A stretch of DNA of 64,000 nt from Corynebacterium sp. Marseille-P3884 (lineage in GTDB: Bacteria > Actinomycetota > Actinomycetes > Mycobacteriales > Mycobacteriaceae): contig NZ_JAGKSD010000013.1 in the NCBI RefSeq assembly GCF_017942225.1, positions 1 through 64,000 on the forward strand. Reading direction: 5' to 3'. Below, one piece after another: positions 52,881-61,705 of the stretch (positions are counted from its first letter, which is position 1; every line of letters begins with the position of its first letter). The notes below the pieces were generated by a model. It did no database searches and was not told the origin of the DNA. It was given only the letters and a program-made list of their open reading frames with translations. Made by a program: the position numbers and the translations under genes.

Positions 52881-55800
52881 ATGACCGAAAGTGAGCTCAC
52901 CACCTGGTTGCAGTCGTGGATCGCGGATGCGACGGGGGCTGACACGGTCGATCCGTCCGTCCCGCTCGATAACCTCGGACTTTCTTCGCGCGATGTCGTC
53001 GTGCTCTCCGGCGAGCTCGAGCGCCTGCTGGACATCAAGCTCGACCCGACGGTCGCGTACCAGTACCCGACGGTGGAAGCGCTCGCGCACGGTCTGCTTT
53101 CGCCGACGGCAGGCTCCGCGCAGAGCTTATCGACGTTTGGTTCTGCCTCCCCCGCCCGACGCAGCGCAGGTGTGGGCTCTGGCGATATCGCCATTATCGG
53201 TCGTGCTGGGCGCTTCCCGGGGGCGGCGAATGTCGATGAATTCTGGGACATGCTCGTTGCTGGCCAGTCCGTCACCGGCCCGCTGCCGGAGGGCCGCTGG
53301 AGCGAGTACTCGCAGGATCCGGTGATGTCGGCGAAGATGCGTGAGCAAAATGTCCAGGGCGGCTACCTGGACGATATCCGCAGCTTCGACAATGAATTCT
53401 TCGGCTTGTCCCCGCTCGAGGCGGCGAATATGGACCCGCAGCAGCGCATCATGCTGGAGCTGGCATGGGAGGCGCTCGAAGACGCGCACATTCCCGCGAA
53501 TGAGTTGCGCGGCGAGTCCGTCGGCGTCTTCGTCGGCTCGTCCTCGAATGACTACGGCATGCTCATCACTTCCGACCCGGCATCTGCGCACCCGTACGCG
53601 CTGACCGGAACGTCGAGCGCGGTGATTCCGAACCGGATCTCGTACGCCTTCGATTTCCGCGGCCCGTCGATGAATGTGGATACGGCGTGCTCGTCTTCGC
53701 TGGTGTCTGTGCACCACGCGGTGCGCGCACTGCGCGGCGGCGAAGCCGATGTGGCGCTGGCAGGCGGCGTGAATATTCTCGCCTCCCCATTCATCTCCAC
53801 GGCATTCGCCGAGCTCGGCGTGATCAGCCCGTCCAGTAAGATCAGCGCGTTCTCCGACGACGCCGACGGCTTCGTCCGCGCGGAGGCAGCCGGCTTCATC
53901 GTGCTCAAGCGCGTCGAGGACGCCATCGCCGACGGCGACGAGGTGCTCGCGGTGATCAAGGGCTCGGCCACCAATTCCGACGGCCACTCCAACGGCCTGA
54001 CTGCCCCGAACCCGGAAGCGCAGGTGGACGTGCTGCGCCGCGCGTACGCTGACGCCGGCATCGACCCCGCCACGGTGGACTTGGTCGAAGCCCACGGCAC
54101 GGGCACCGCGCTCGGCGACCCGATCGAGGCGACCGCCCTGGGGCAGGTGCTCGGCGTGAATCGTGCGGATGCGGACCCGCTGCTGCTCGGCTCGGCGAAG
54201 TCCAATATCGGTCACTCCGAGTCCGCCGCTGGTGTCGTGGCCATGATCAAGGTGCTCGAAGCTTTCAGTCGCGGCACCGTCCCGCCGACGGCGAATTTCA
54301 CCGAAGGCAATAAGTTCATCGATTTCGACGCGACGAAGATCGAGGTCGTGGAAGACCCGCGCGAGTGGCCGGAGTACTCCGGTCGACGCGTAGCCGGTGT
54401 CTCCGGTTTCGGCTTCGGCGGTACCAACGCGCACGTCGTCGTCAGCGATTTCAAGGCCTCCGACTACGAGGTGCCCGAGCGTGAACCGGCCGCCGGACTC
54501 ATCGACCCGGCTGATCCGGATTTGGTCTTGCTGCCGGTCTCCGGTCTGCTTCCCTCGCGCCGCCGGGAACTGGCCAGCACCATTGCCGAGTCGCTGACCG
54601 ACAAGACAGACCTGCGGGCTGTCGCACGCACGCTCGCCGCGCGCAATCACGGCCGCTCCCGCGCGGTCGTCGCTGCATCCACCGCCGACGAGGCGCGCAA
54701 GCGTCTGGGCTATGTCGCTGAAGGAAAGGTGACGCAGGGGGTCGCGTCGGCGGATTCGCCGTCGACGTCTGGTCCTGTGTTCGTGTATTCCGGTTTCGGC
54801 TCCCAGCACCGCAAGATGGTCAAGCCGCTGGTGGAGCTCTCCCCGGCATTCCGCGCGCGGATGCAGGAGCTGGACAAGGTCGTCGACTTCGAATCCGGTT
54901 GGTCCATGCTGGACATCATTCTCGACGACGAGCAGACCTACGACACTGAGACTGGGCAGGTCACCGTCACCGCGATCCAGATCGCGCTGACTGATCTGCT
55001 GGCCAGCTACGGCATCACCCCGGCTGCCACGATGGGCATGTCCATGGGTGAGATCGCCGCCGCGTACGCCGCCGGCGGCATCAGCGCCGAGGATGCGATG
55101 CTCATCGCCTGCACCCGCGCACGACTGATGGGTGAGGGCGAGAAGACCGTCGAAGGCACCGACCAAGAAGGCGCGATGGCCGTGGTGGAGCTGTCGCGGG
55201 AGGAGCTGGAGGCCTTCGTCGATAAGCATCCTGAGGCTGCTGGCGTCGAACCTGCTGTGTACGCGGGCCCGGGCATGACCACGGTGGGCGGCCCCGGAAA
55301 GGCCGTGGACTACCTGGTCGCGGCGCTCGAGGAAGAGAGCAAGTTCGCGCGCAAGCTGAATGTGCGCGGCGCGGGCCACACGAGCATGCTCGACCCGATT
55401 TTGGGTGAGCTCGCCGGCGATATTGCTGACATTGAGGCGAAACCGCTGCGCATTCCGCACTTCGGTTCCGTCGACGGCACGCACCGTGCGGGTGAGACGA
55501 TTCACGACGTCGACTACTGGATCTGCATGACCCGCCAGCCGGTGCTCTTCCAGGACGCGACGGAGGCTGCGCTCGCCGCTGGCCACACCACGCTGGTGGA
55601 GATCTCCCCGAACCCGGTGGCGATCATGGGCATGATGAATACCGCGTTTTCCGTGGGCAAGCCCGATGCGCAGCTGCTGTTCGTCTTGAAGCGCAAGGAG
55701 AACGAGGTGGCTACGCTGCTGGACCTCGCCGCGAAGCTGTACGTTGCCGGCATGCCCGTCGATCTCGCGGCGCTGGCTGGCGATGGTGCGCGCGCAGATG

Positions 55801-57680
55801 TCCCGCACACGCCGCTGCACCGCAATGACCTGTGGACCTCGGCGCGCCCGAGCTCGTCTGGCTCCGGCCCGCTCGGCCCGAAGGTCACGCTGCCGGACGG
55901 CACGATCGTCTACGCGGCACCCGCCGACCAGATCTTCTCCGCGATGCAGGTCGTGGAACTCGCTGCCGCTGAGGTGGATGCTGGTGCCCGCGTCGTCGCC
56001 GCTGAGGAGCGTGCGCCGCTGCCTGCCGCCGGCGAGCTGACCACCATGGTCCGCCGCGGCCTCGGTGGGCTGACCATCAGCGTCTACAACGGTGCGATCC
56101 TCGTCGCCGAGGGCTTCGCGTCCACGTTGGACCTGGGCCAGACGACGCTTCCCGGCGTGACCGATGCGCCGCAGCCCACGCCGGAGGTGAAGGCCGCCCG
56201 TGAGCAGCTGATCCGCGGTGCCACGGACGACGTGGAGGTCGTGCGCTGGGACCCGGCGACCGAGACCGTCGAGGAGCGCCTGCGCTCCATCGTCTCCGAG
56301 TCCATGGGCTACGACGTCGACGATCTTCCCGATGAGCTGCCCCTGATCGACCTGGGCCTTGACTCCCTGATGGGCATGCGCATCAAAAACCGCGTGGAAA
56401 ATGACTTCCAGATCCCGCCGCTGCAGGTCCAAGCGCTGCGCGACGCCTCCGTGGCCGATGTGATCGCGATGGTCGAAGAAGCCGTCGCCGGGCAGTCCGA
56501 TGCGCCGCAGCCGATGGCGGAGAACGATCCGAACCGCGATCCCGCCCAGGCAGTGGAGCAGGCGAAGGAAGCAGGCGCGCCCGCGGGCACCGGTGTCGGC
56601 GTCGCACCGCGTGACGCATCCGAGCGCATGGTCTTCGGCGCCTGGGCTAAGCACGCAGGCAAAGCAGCCGCTGGCGTGACCTCGCAACTGCCGGAGATTG
56701 ATCGCGAGCAGGCCGAGAAGATCGCCGCGCACCTGACAGAGCGCTCCGGCATCGAGGTCAGCGCCGACGACGTGCTGGCCGCCGAGACCCTCGAGCCGCT
56801 GGCCAACACCGTGCGCGAAGGTCTGGAAAGCCCAGTCGAGGGCAATATCCGCGTCATGCGCGAGCGCACTGACGAGGCCACACCGTCCGTGTTCGTCTTC
56901 CACCCCGCCGGCGGATCCAGCGTGGTCTACCAGCCGTTGACCCGCCGCTTGCCCGACAACGTGCCGGTCTATGGCATCGAGCGTCTTGAGGGCACCTTGG
57001 AAGACCGCGCTGCGGCTTATATCGCGGATATCGAGCGCCTTGCCGCCGGCCAGCCGATCGTGCTCGCCGGGTGGTCCTTCGGCGGCGCGCTGGCCTACGA
57101 GGTCGCGCACCAGCTGCAGAGCCGCAAGGGAACCGACGCTGAAATCCCGGTGAAATTCATCGCGCTGCTGGACACCACCCAGCCGGCGAACCCGACACCG
57201 GACACTCCTGAGGAAACGAAGAAGCGCTGGGAGCGCTACGCCGCATTCGCGAAGGACACCTACGGCCTCGACTTCGAGGTGCCGTACGAGCTGCTCGAGA
57301 CCGCGGGCGAGGATGCGATGCTGCAGATGCTCGCCGACTTCCTCGCCACCACCGATGCTTCCGAGCACGGTTTGGCTGCGGGCGTGCTGGAGCACCAGCG
57401 CGCATCGTTCGTGGACAACCAGATCCTGGCCAAGGTGGACATGCAGCGCTGGGCTCAGGTGAACGTGCCGGTCCTGCTCTTCCGCGCCGAGCGCATGCAC
57501 GACGGCGCGATCATGCTCGAGCCCGCCTACGCCGAGATCGACCCGGACGGCGGCTGGGGCGCTATCGTTGAGGACCTGACCATTGTGCAGCTGCCGGGCG
57601 ACCATCTGGCGGTTGTGGACGAGCCCGCGGTGGGGATCGTGGGCAAGCACATCGCCGAGTGGATCGCTGAGGTGAACTAG
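52881..57680 (+). CDS. pks13: Polyketide synthase Pks13 (mycolate condensase)
   Basis: A 1599-aa type I polyketide synthase that joins two fatty chains into the beta-keto precursor of mycolic acid. Order of domains: N-terminal ACP (Ser about 36 in LGLSSRD), ketosynthase (Cys 270 in VDTACSSSLV, His in VEAHGTGTALGDP and SNIGHSESAAG), acyltransferase (Ser 721 in GMSMGEI), C-terminal ACP (Ser 1162 in LGLDSLMG) and thioesterase (Ser 1399 in AGWSFGGALAY, His in GDHLAVVDEP). FadD32 loads the N-terminal ACP and AccD4-made carboxyacyl-CoA the AT. The AT motif has Met where GHSxGE usually has His. Length is slightly short against mycobacterial forms (about 1700). Confidence 0.95.
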   Translation: MTESELTTWLQSWIADATGADTVDPSVPLDNLGLSSRDVVVLSGELERLLDIKLDPTVAYQYPTVEALAHGLLSPTAGSAQSLSTFGSASPARRSAGVGSGDIAIIGRAGRFPGAANVDEFWDMLVAGQSVTGPLPEGRWSEYSQDPVMSAKMREQNVQGGYLDDIRSFDNEFFGLSPLEAANMDPQQRIMLELAWEALEDAHIPANELRGESVGVFVGSSSNDYGMLITSDPASAHPYALTGTSSAVIPNRISYAFDFRGPSMNVDTACSSSLVSVHHAVRALRGGEADVALAGGVNILASPFISTAFAELGVISPSSKISAFSDDADGFVRAEAAGFIVLKRVEDAIADGDEVLAVIKGSATNSDGHSNGLTAPNPEAQVDVLRRAYADAGIDPATVDLVEAHGTGTALGDPIEATALGQVLGVNRADADPLLLGSAKSNIGHSESAAGVVAMIKVLEAFSRGTVPPTANFTEGNKFIDFDATKIEVVEDPREWPEYSGRRVAGVSGFGFGGTNAHVVVSDFKASDYEVPEREPAAGLIDPADPDLVLLPVSGLLPSRRRELASTIAESLTDKTDLRAVARTLAARNHGRSRAVVAASTADEARKRLGYVAEGKVTQGVASADSPSTSGPVFVYSGFGSQHRKMVKPLVELSPAFRARMQELDKVVDFESGWSMLDIILDDEQTYDTETGQVTVTAIQIALTDLLASYGITPAATMGMSMGEIAAAYAAGGISAEDAMLIACTRARLMGEGEKTVEGTDQEGAMAVVELSREELEAFVDKHPEAAGVEPAVYAGPGMTTVGGPGKAVDYLVAALEEESKFARKLNVRGAGHTSMLDPILGELAGDIADIEAKPLRIPHFGSVDGTHRAGETIHDVDYWICMTRQPVLFQDATEAALAAGHTTLVEISPNPVAIMGMMNTAFSVGKPDAQLLFVLKRKENEVATLLDLAAKLYVAGMPVDLAALAGDGARADVPHTPLHRNDLWTSARPSSSGSGPLGPKVTLPDGTIVYAAPADQIFSAMQVVELAAAEVDAGARVVAAEERAPLPAAGELTTMVRRGLGGLTISVYNGAILVAEGFASTLDLGQTTLPGVTDAPQPTPEVKAAREQLIRGATDDVEVVRWDPATETVEERLRSIVSESMGYDVDDLPDELPLIDLGLDSLMGMRIKNRVENDFQIPPLQVQALRDASVADVIAMVEEAVAGQSDAPQPMAENDPNRDPAQAVEQAKEAGAPAGTGVGVAPRDASERMVFGAWAKHAGKAAAGVTSQLPEIDREQAEKIAAHLTERSGIEVSADDVLAAETLEPLANTVREGLESPVEGNIRVMRERTDEATPSVFVFHPAGGSSVVYQPLTRRLPDNVPVYGIERLEGTLEDRAAAYIADIERLAAGQPIVLAGWSFGGALAYEVAHQLQSRKGTDAEIPVKFIALLDTTQPANPTPDTPEETKKRWERYAAFAKDTYGLDFEVPYELLETAGEDAMLQMLADFLATTDASEHGLAAGVLEHQRASFVDNQILAKVDMQRWAQVNVPVLLFRAERMHDGAIMLEPAYAEIDPDGGWGAIVEDLTIVQLPGDHLAVVDEPAVGIVGKHIAEWIAEVN

Positions 57681-57684
57681 AACA

Positions 57685-59232
57685 ATGACGATGACGACCG
57701 AAGAGAAACTCGCCGACCTACGCGACCGCCTCGAACGCGCGCAGGATCCTGGTTCCGAACGCGCACGCAAGCGCCGCGACGACGCCGGGCAGACCACGCC
57801 GCGGCAGCGCATCAATGCGCTTTTAGACGAAGGGTCGTTCGTCGAAACCGGCGCCCTTGCCCGCACGCCAGGCGATGACGACGCGGTTTATTCCGACGGT
57901 GTGGTGACGGGCTACGGGCGTATCGACGGCCGCCCCGTCGCCATCTACGCCCACGACAAGACCGTCTACGGCGGTTCCGTCGGCGTGACCTTCGGCCGCA
58001 AGGTCGTCGACGTGATGGAGCTGGCCATCAAGGTCGGCTGCCCCGTCATCGGTATCCAGGATTCCGGCGGCGCCCGCATCCAGGACGCGGTGACCTCGCT
58101 GGCGATGTACTCGGAGATCGCCCGCCGCCAGCTGCCCCTGTCGGGACGTTCGCCGCAGATCTCCATCATGCTGGGCAAGTCCGCCGGCGGTGCCGTCTAC
58201 GCCCCAGTGACCACCGACTTCATCGTCGCGGTCGAGGGCCAGGCCGAAATGTACGTCACCGGTCCCGCCGTCATCCGCGAGGTCACCGGTGAGGATGTCT
58301 CCTCTGCGGAGCTCGGCGGTGCGATGCAGCAGGAGCAGAACGGCAACGTCTCCGTCACGGTGCCGAGCGAAGAGGAAGCGTTCGACTTCGTTCGCGACCT
58401 GCTTGGCCACCTGCCCACCAGTGCGTTCGACGAGCCGCCGGTGGCGTGGGCGCCCGCCGACGAGGACCTGGACGATTCCGCTCTCGACGAGTTCATGCCG
58501 GACGACACCAATGCCGGATACGACATGATGGACCTTTTGGTCCAGCTCGGCGATGACGAGGAAATCCTCGAGATCCAGGAGAATTACGCCCCGAATCTCA
58601 TCTGCGCCATTGGGCGTATCGACGGCCGCCCCGTCGGCTTCGTCGCCAACAACCCCATGCACTTCGCCGGCTGCATTGACGCCGATGCCGCCGATAAGGG
58701 TGCCCGGTTCATCCAGATCTGTGACGCCTACAACCTGCCCCTCATCTTCGTCGTGGACACCCCCGGCTACCTGCCCGGTGTGGACCAGGAGAAGGTCGGC
58801 CTGATTCACCGCGGTGCGAAGCTCGCGTTCTCGGTGGTGCAGTCCACCGTGCCGAAGATCTCGCTCATCGTCCGCAAGGCCTACGGCGGTGCGTACGCCG
58901 TGATGGGTTCGAAGAACCTCTCCGGCGACCTGAACTTTGCGTGGCCGACCGCGCAAATCGCCGTGATGGGCTCTGCCGCCGCCGCGGTCATGATCCAGGG
59001 CAAGCAGCTCGCCGCCATCGAGGACGAGGCGCAGCGCAACGCCATGAAGAAGGTGTTCATGGACTTCTACGAGGAGAATATGACCTCCCCGTACGTGGCG
59101 ACGGAGCGCGGCTACCTCGATGCCATGATTCAGCCTTCGGAGACCCGCCGTACTCTGCGCCGTGCACTACGCCAGTTGTCCACCAAATACGACGCTGACC
59201 TGCCGAAGAAGCACAATATTCACCCGCTGTAA
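57685..59232 (+). CDS. accD4: Acyl-CoA carboxylase beta subunit (AccD4-type)
   Basis: A 515-aa carboxyltransferase. The two crotonase-like halves are clear: N-terminal GGSVGVTFGRKVVDVMELA and IQDSGGARIQDAV; C-terminal VDTPGYLPGVDQE, AYGGAYAVMGS and MGSAAAAVMIQG. In mycolata it carboxylates the long acyl-CoA that becomes the alpha branch, with AccA3 and AccD5. It follows pks13 by 4 bases. Start ATG 57685 or 57691. Confidence 0.93.
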   Translation: MTMTTEEKLADLRDRLERAQDPGSERARKRRDDAGQTTPRQRINALLDEGSFVETGALARTPGDDDAVYSDGVVTGYGRIDGRPVAIYAHDKTVYGGSVGVTFGRKVVDVMELAIKVGCPVIGIQDSGGARIQDAVTSLAMYSEIARRQLPLSGRSPQISIMLGKSAGGAVYAPVTTDFIVAVEGQAEMYVTGPAVIREVTGEDVSSAELGGAMQQEQNGNVSVTVPSEEEAFDFVRDLLGHLPTSAFDEPPVAWAPADEDLDDSALDEFMPDDTNAGYDMMDLLVQLGDDEEILEIQENYAPNLICAIGRIDGRPVGFVANNPMHFAGCIDADAADKGARFIQICDAYNLPLIFVVDTPGYLPGVDQEKVGLIHRGAKLAFSVVQSTVPKISLIVRKAYGGAYAVMGSKNLSGDLNFAWPTAQIAVMGSAAAAVMIQGKQLAAIEDEAQRNAMKKVFMDFYEENMTSPYVATERGYLDAMIQPSETRRTLRRALRQLSTKYDADLPKKHNIHPL

Positions 59233-59328
59233 TCCTGTCCGTAACGATTGTGTAACGTGCCTGAGGATCGTCACGATAAGTCCTACAGAAAGTTGAACGA
59301 TCTCCAATAGGTAATGACAGGAGGAAAC

Positions 59329-59421
59329 ATGCTCAGCAGCGCACTCGATCTCGGTTCCGAGCTCATTAACTACCTCGTGTGGGCATTCCGCGCGATCTCC
59401 AGCGGCCGTCTGCCGTTCTAA
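59329..59421 (+). CDS. 30-aa hydrophobic peptide, possible mycomembrane component
   Basis: A very short gene, ATG 59329 to TAA 59421, encoding 30 aa: MLSSALDLGSELI, then NYLVWAFRAISSGRLPF. A strong ribosome site (CAGGAGG, about 6 bases before ATG) and its own terminator (59434-59480) show that it is a real transcription unit. The peptide forms one amphipathic or hydrophobic helix with several Ser residues. It sits directly after accD4 in the mycolate cluster. Small O-mycoloylated porin-like proteins (PorA/PorH type) are of this kind, but this peptide is not recognised. The upstream 97 bases probably contain its promoter. Confidence 0.7.
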   Translation: MLSSALDLGSELINYLVWAFRAISSGRLPF

Positions 59422-59433
59422 TAGTGTCCAAGG

Positions 59434-59480
59434 GTATACAGACACGGTCGCGTGCATGACGTGACCGTGTTTCTGTATAT
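59434..59480 (+). terminator. Strong terminator after the 30-aa peptide gene
   Basis: ATACAGA-CACGGTC (from 59436) pairs with GACCGTG-TT-TCTGTAT (59463-59478): two 7-bp perfect stems with a two-base bulge. The T-tract is poor (TAT), so termination may depend on the stem. Confidence 0.75.
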
Positions 59481-59539
59481 CCTCGGATATGAATTCAAGG
59501 ATCCGACCTAACACCGTGGTGTCGAGCCGAGGAGGAAAC

Positions 59540-59965
59540 GTGTCCCGCCTGCCTGATCTGCCCGCCGATCTGGACAACCAGATCGAAAAACACCTTGAGT
59601 ACGAGCTACCTCAGGGCTTCGCCGCCCAGTTGGAAGAGGCCTGGGAAATGTTGCCTGAGCCGCGTCTGGAATGGAACTACTGGCCGCAGAGTATCGCCAA
59701 AGGCGCATGCGATTACGCCGTCGAGATCCAGGACTGGGCGCTTGCCGAACGTTGGTTGGCTCGGGGCCGGGACGCGTACGCAGTCGTCTCAACCGGAGAC
59801 CCGATGGGGGATGCGCCGATGGACCACTGGGAGGCTCGGATCCGAGTCGCACGCGGAGACGCTGACGCCGCCGAGTACTGTCGTGGCTTGTTAGCGAAGC
59901 ACGGCCCGAATTTCTTTAAAGGGCCGGACGATCAAGCAGTACGCTCGCTGCTCGCCCAAAGCTGA
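59540..59965 (+). CDS. Unrecognised 141-aa soluble protein
   Basis: A 141-aa acidic cytoplasmic protein starting at GTG 59540, chosen because GGAGG at 59531-59535 precedes it. The sequence is helical, with Trp-rich segments (RLEWNYWPQS, then EIQDWALAERWLARGRDAY), like a repeat-type helical scaffold; a later segment is DHWEARIRVARGDADAAEY. It has no membrane segment and no known catalytic motif. It does not match a family that I recognise. The next gene ends convergently 18 bases away. Confidence 0.72.
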   Translation: MSRLPDLPADLDNQIEKHLEYELPQGFAAQLEEAWEMLPEPRLEWNYWPQSIAKGACDYAVEIQDWALAERWLARGRDAYAVVSTGDPMGDAPMDHWEARIRVARGDADAAEYCRGLLAKHGPNFFKGPDDQAVRSLLAQS

Positions 59966-59983
59966 ATCCGGCGGCCGCTAGCC

Positions 59984-60346
59984 TTAACGCTTGATCAGGC
60001 GCGCGATCCCGCGCCACCCCAACATCAGCAGCGCCGACATCACGCTGGCCACGACAATGAAGGACCAGTGCGGCAGCTGCTGATTTCTTATGCCCCAGAT
60101 GATCAAGCCGGTAGCGACGGTGATCAGCCAGACGAGCGCGCCGCCCGCCTTGCCTTCGCCTTTGCGCGTGAGGGTGACGATCACCCAGGCCAGAGCAACG
60201 CCCACCAAAAACGGCCACAGGGTGGACAGCCAACCGGTGAAATTCAGCGGCATTTCGTCGGTCTGGTGCGCGATACGTGCCAGCAGTGCGAAGACGGCGA
60301 TGGCGAGAGTGTCCAGGGCAATAGCGACGGGCGTGGAAATCTTCAT
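59984..60346 (-). CDS. DUF3054 family membrane protein
   Basis: A 120-aa protein with about four membrane helices (LDTLAIAVFALLARIAH, FLVGVALAWVIVTL, LVWLITVATGLIIWGI, FIVVASVMSALLMLGW), matching the DUF3054 pattern. It is the last of a row of minus-strand genes with the methyltransferase and FAD oxidoreductase, 26 bases after the methyltransferase stop, so it may be part of the same pathway. Start ATG 60346. Confidence 0.82.
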   Translation of the reverse strand: MKISTPVAIALDTLAIAVFALLARIAHQTDEMPLNFTGWLSTLWPFLVGVALAWVIVTLTRKGEGKAGGALVWLITVATGLIIWGIRNQQLPHWSFIVVASVMSALLMLGWRGIARLIKR

Positions 60347-60372
60347 AGAGTGAATTCTAGTGAACCGGCGGT

Positions 60373-61695
60373 TTAGAAGACCGAGTCGTTCCACCAGCGC
60401 CGCTCGGGGGTACCGGCGCGGGAGCCGTTCTCGTCAAGCTTGATGCCCACGACTTGGTGCAGCTCGACCACATCGTGCTCGAAACCCCACTCGGAACCGG
60501 CCATGTACATGCCCCAGAGTTTGGCGGTGTTCTGGCCGACCAGCTCGACAGCCTTGTCCCAGTTGGCCTTGAGGTTCTCGCACCAGTCGTGGAGCGTGCG
60601 CATGTAGTCGAAGCGGATATTTTCCTCGTGGAAGACCTCGAAACCGTGGTTCTGCATGTTCTTGATGATGGTGCCTGACCCGGTGAGCTCCCCGTCGGGA
60701 AAGATGTACCGGTCCATGAATTCACCGCTGCGGGTCTTGTGGTTGTCGGGGTAGGTGATGCAGTGGTTGACCATCACGCCGCCGTCGCGAAGCTTTTTGG
60801 AGAGGAACTCGAAATAAGACGGGTAATTGTTCACGCCGATGTGCTCGAGCAGGCCGATGGAGGAGATTGCGTCGAAGTTGCTCTCTTCGACATCGCGGTA
60901 GTCGAGGAAGCGCACTTCGGCGAGATCAGCGAGGCCCTCCTCCTCGATCTTGGCCTGCGCCCATTCGGCCTGCTCCTTAGACAGGGTGACACCGAGAGAC
61001 TTCACGCCGCGCCGCGCTGCGTAACGGACCATGGAGCCCCAGCCGCAGCCGATGTCCAAGTGGCGGTCGCCGGGCTTCAGATTCATCTTCTCGAAGACGA
61101 GTCGGAATTTATTCTCCTGCGCTTCGTCGAGCGTCGCGCCCGGGTTGGGGTAGTAGGCGCAGGTGTAGGCCATGGATTCGCCGAGGAAGAGCTCGTAGAA
61201 CTCGTTGCCTACGTCGTAGTGGGAGGAAATGACGTCTGCGTCGCGCTCTTTGGAGTGGCGGGATAGGCCCTGACGTACGCGGCGCTCCAGCCATGACGCC
61301 TGCTCCGCCTCTGGGATCGGCTGGATTTGAATGGCGCCCATGGAGCGCAGGGAGCGGGCGATCCGTAGACCGGTGGCCGCGTCCGGGCGGGAGAATTTCT
61401 CGTACAGCGTCCGCAGGTGGTCGAAAATGCCGTACGGGTGGGCCAGATGCTCGCCCTCCACGACGAGCCCGTCGGTGACCCACGCACGGGCGAGTCCCAA
61501 ATCGCCCGGCGCGGTAGCGATGTAGGACAAGCCTTCAGGGCTGGTCACACGCACTGTGTGCTCGGCATCCTTGGGGCCGGTGGTGGACCCGTCGAACGCT
61601 TCCCAACGGAACGGGTTGCCGGCGGGAAAGAGCGTGTCCACAATCTCTGCGACGGTCATGGGGGTGAAGTGTGTGCTGCGGCCACCGATGATCAT
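60373..61695 (-). CDS. Cyclopropane-fatty-acid-synthase-like methyltransferase (TmsB-like)
   Basis: A 440-aa SAM-dependent methyltransferase of the CFA synthase family acting on unsaturated fatty chains. The SAM site is HLDIGCGWGSMV; the family block GVTLSKEQAEWAQ and the C-terminal HDVVELHQVVGIK are present. Together with the adjacent FAD enzyme 10 bases upstream, it resembles TmsB, which converts oleate in phospholipid to 10-methylene stearate. The pair then yields tuberculostearic acid. A plain cyclopropane synthase is the alternative. Confidence 0.85.
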   Translation of the reverse strand: MIIGGRSTHFTPMTVAEIVDTLFPAGNPFRWEAFDGSTTGPKDAEHTVRVTSPEGLSYIATAPGDLGLARAWVTDGLVVEGEHLAHPYGIFDHLRTLYEKFSRPDAATGLRIARSLRSMGAIQIQPIPEAEQASWLERRVRQGLSRHSKERDADVISSHYDVGNEFYELFLGESMAYTCAYYPNPGATLDEAQENKFRLVFEKMNLKPGDRHLDIGCGWGSMVRYAARRGVKSLGVTLSKEQAEWAQAKIEEEGLADLAEVRFLDYRDVEESNFDAISSIGLLEHIGVNNYPSYFEFLSKKLRDGGVMVNHCITYPDNHKTRSGEFMDRYIFPDGELTGSGTIIKNMQNHGFEVFHEENIRFDYMRTLHDWCENLKANWDKAVELVGQNTAKLWGMYMAGSEWGFEHDVVELHQVVGIKLDENGSRAGTPERRWWNDSVF

Positions 61696-61705
61696 GTTTT
61701 ATCTC

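Noticed and set aside
53127..57866. 1579-aa open frame antisense to pks13
   Set aside because: Shadow of the GC-rich coding frame; pks13 domains are intact on the other strand and this frame has no recognisable domain.
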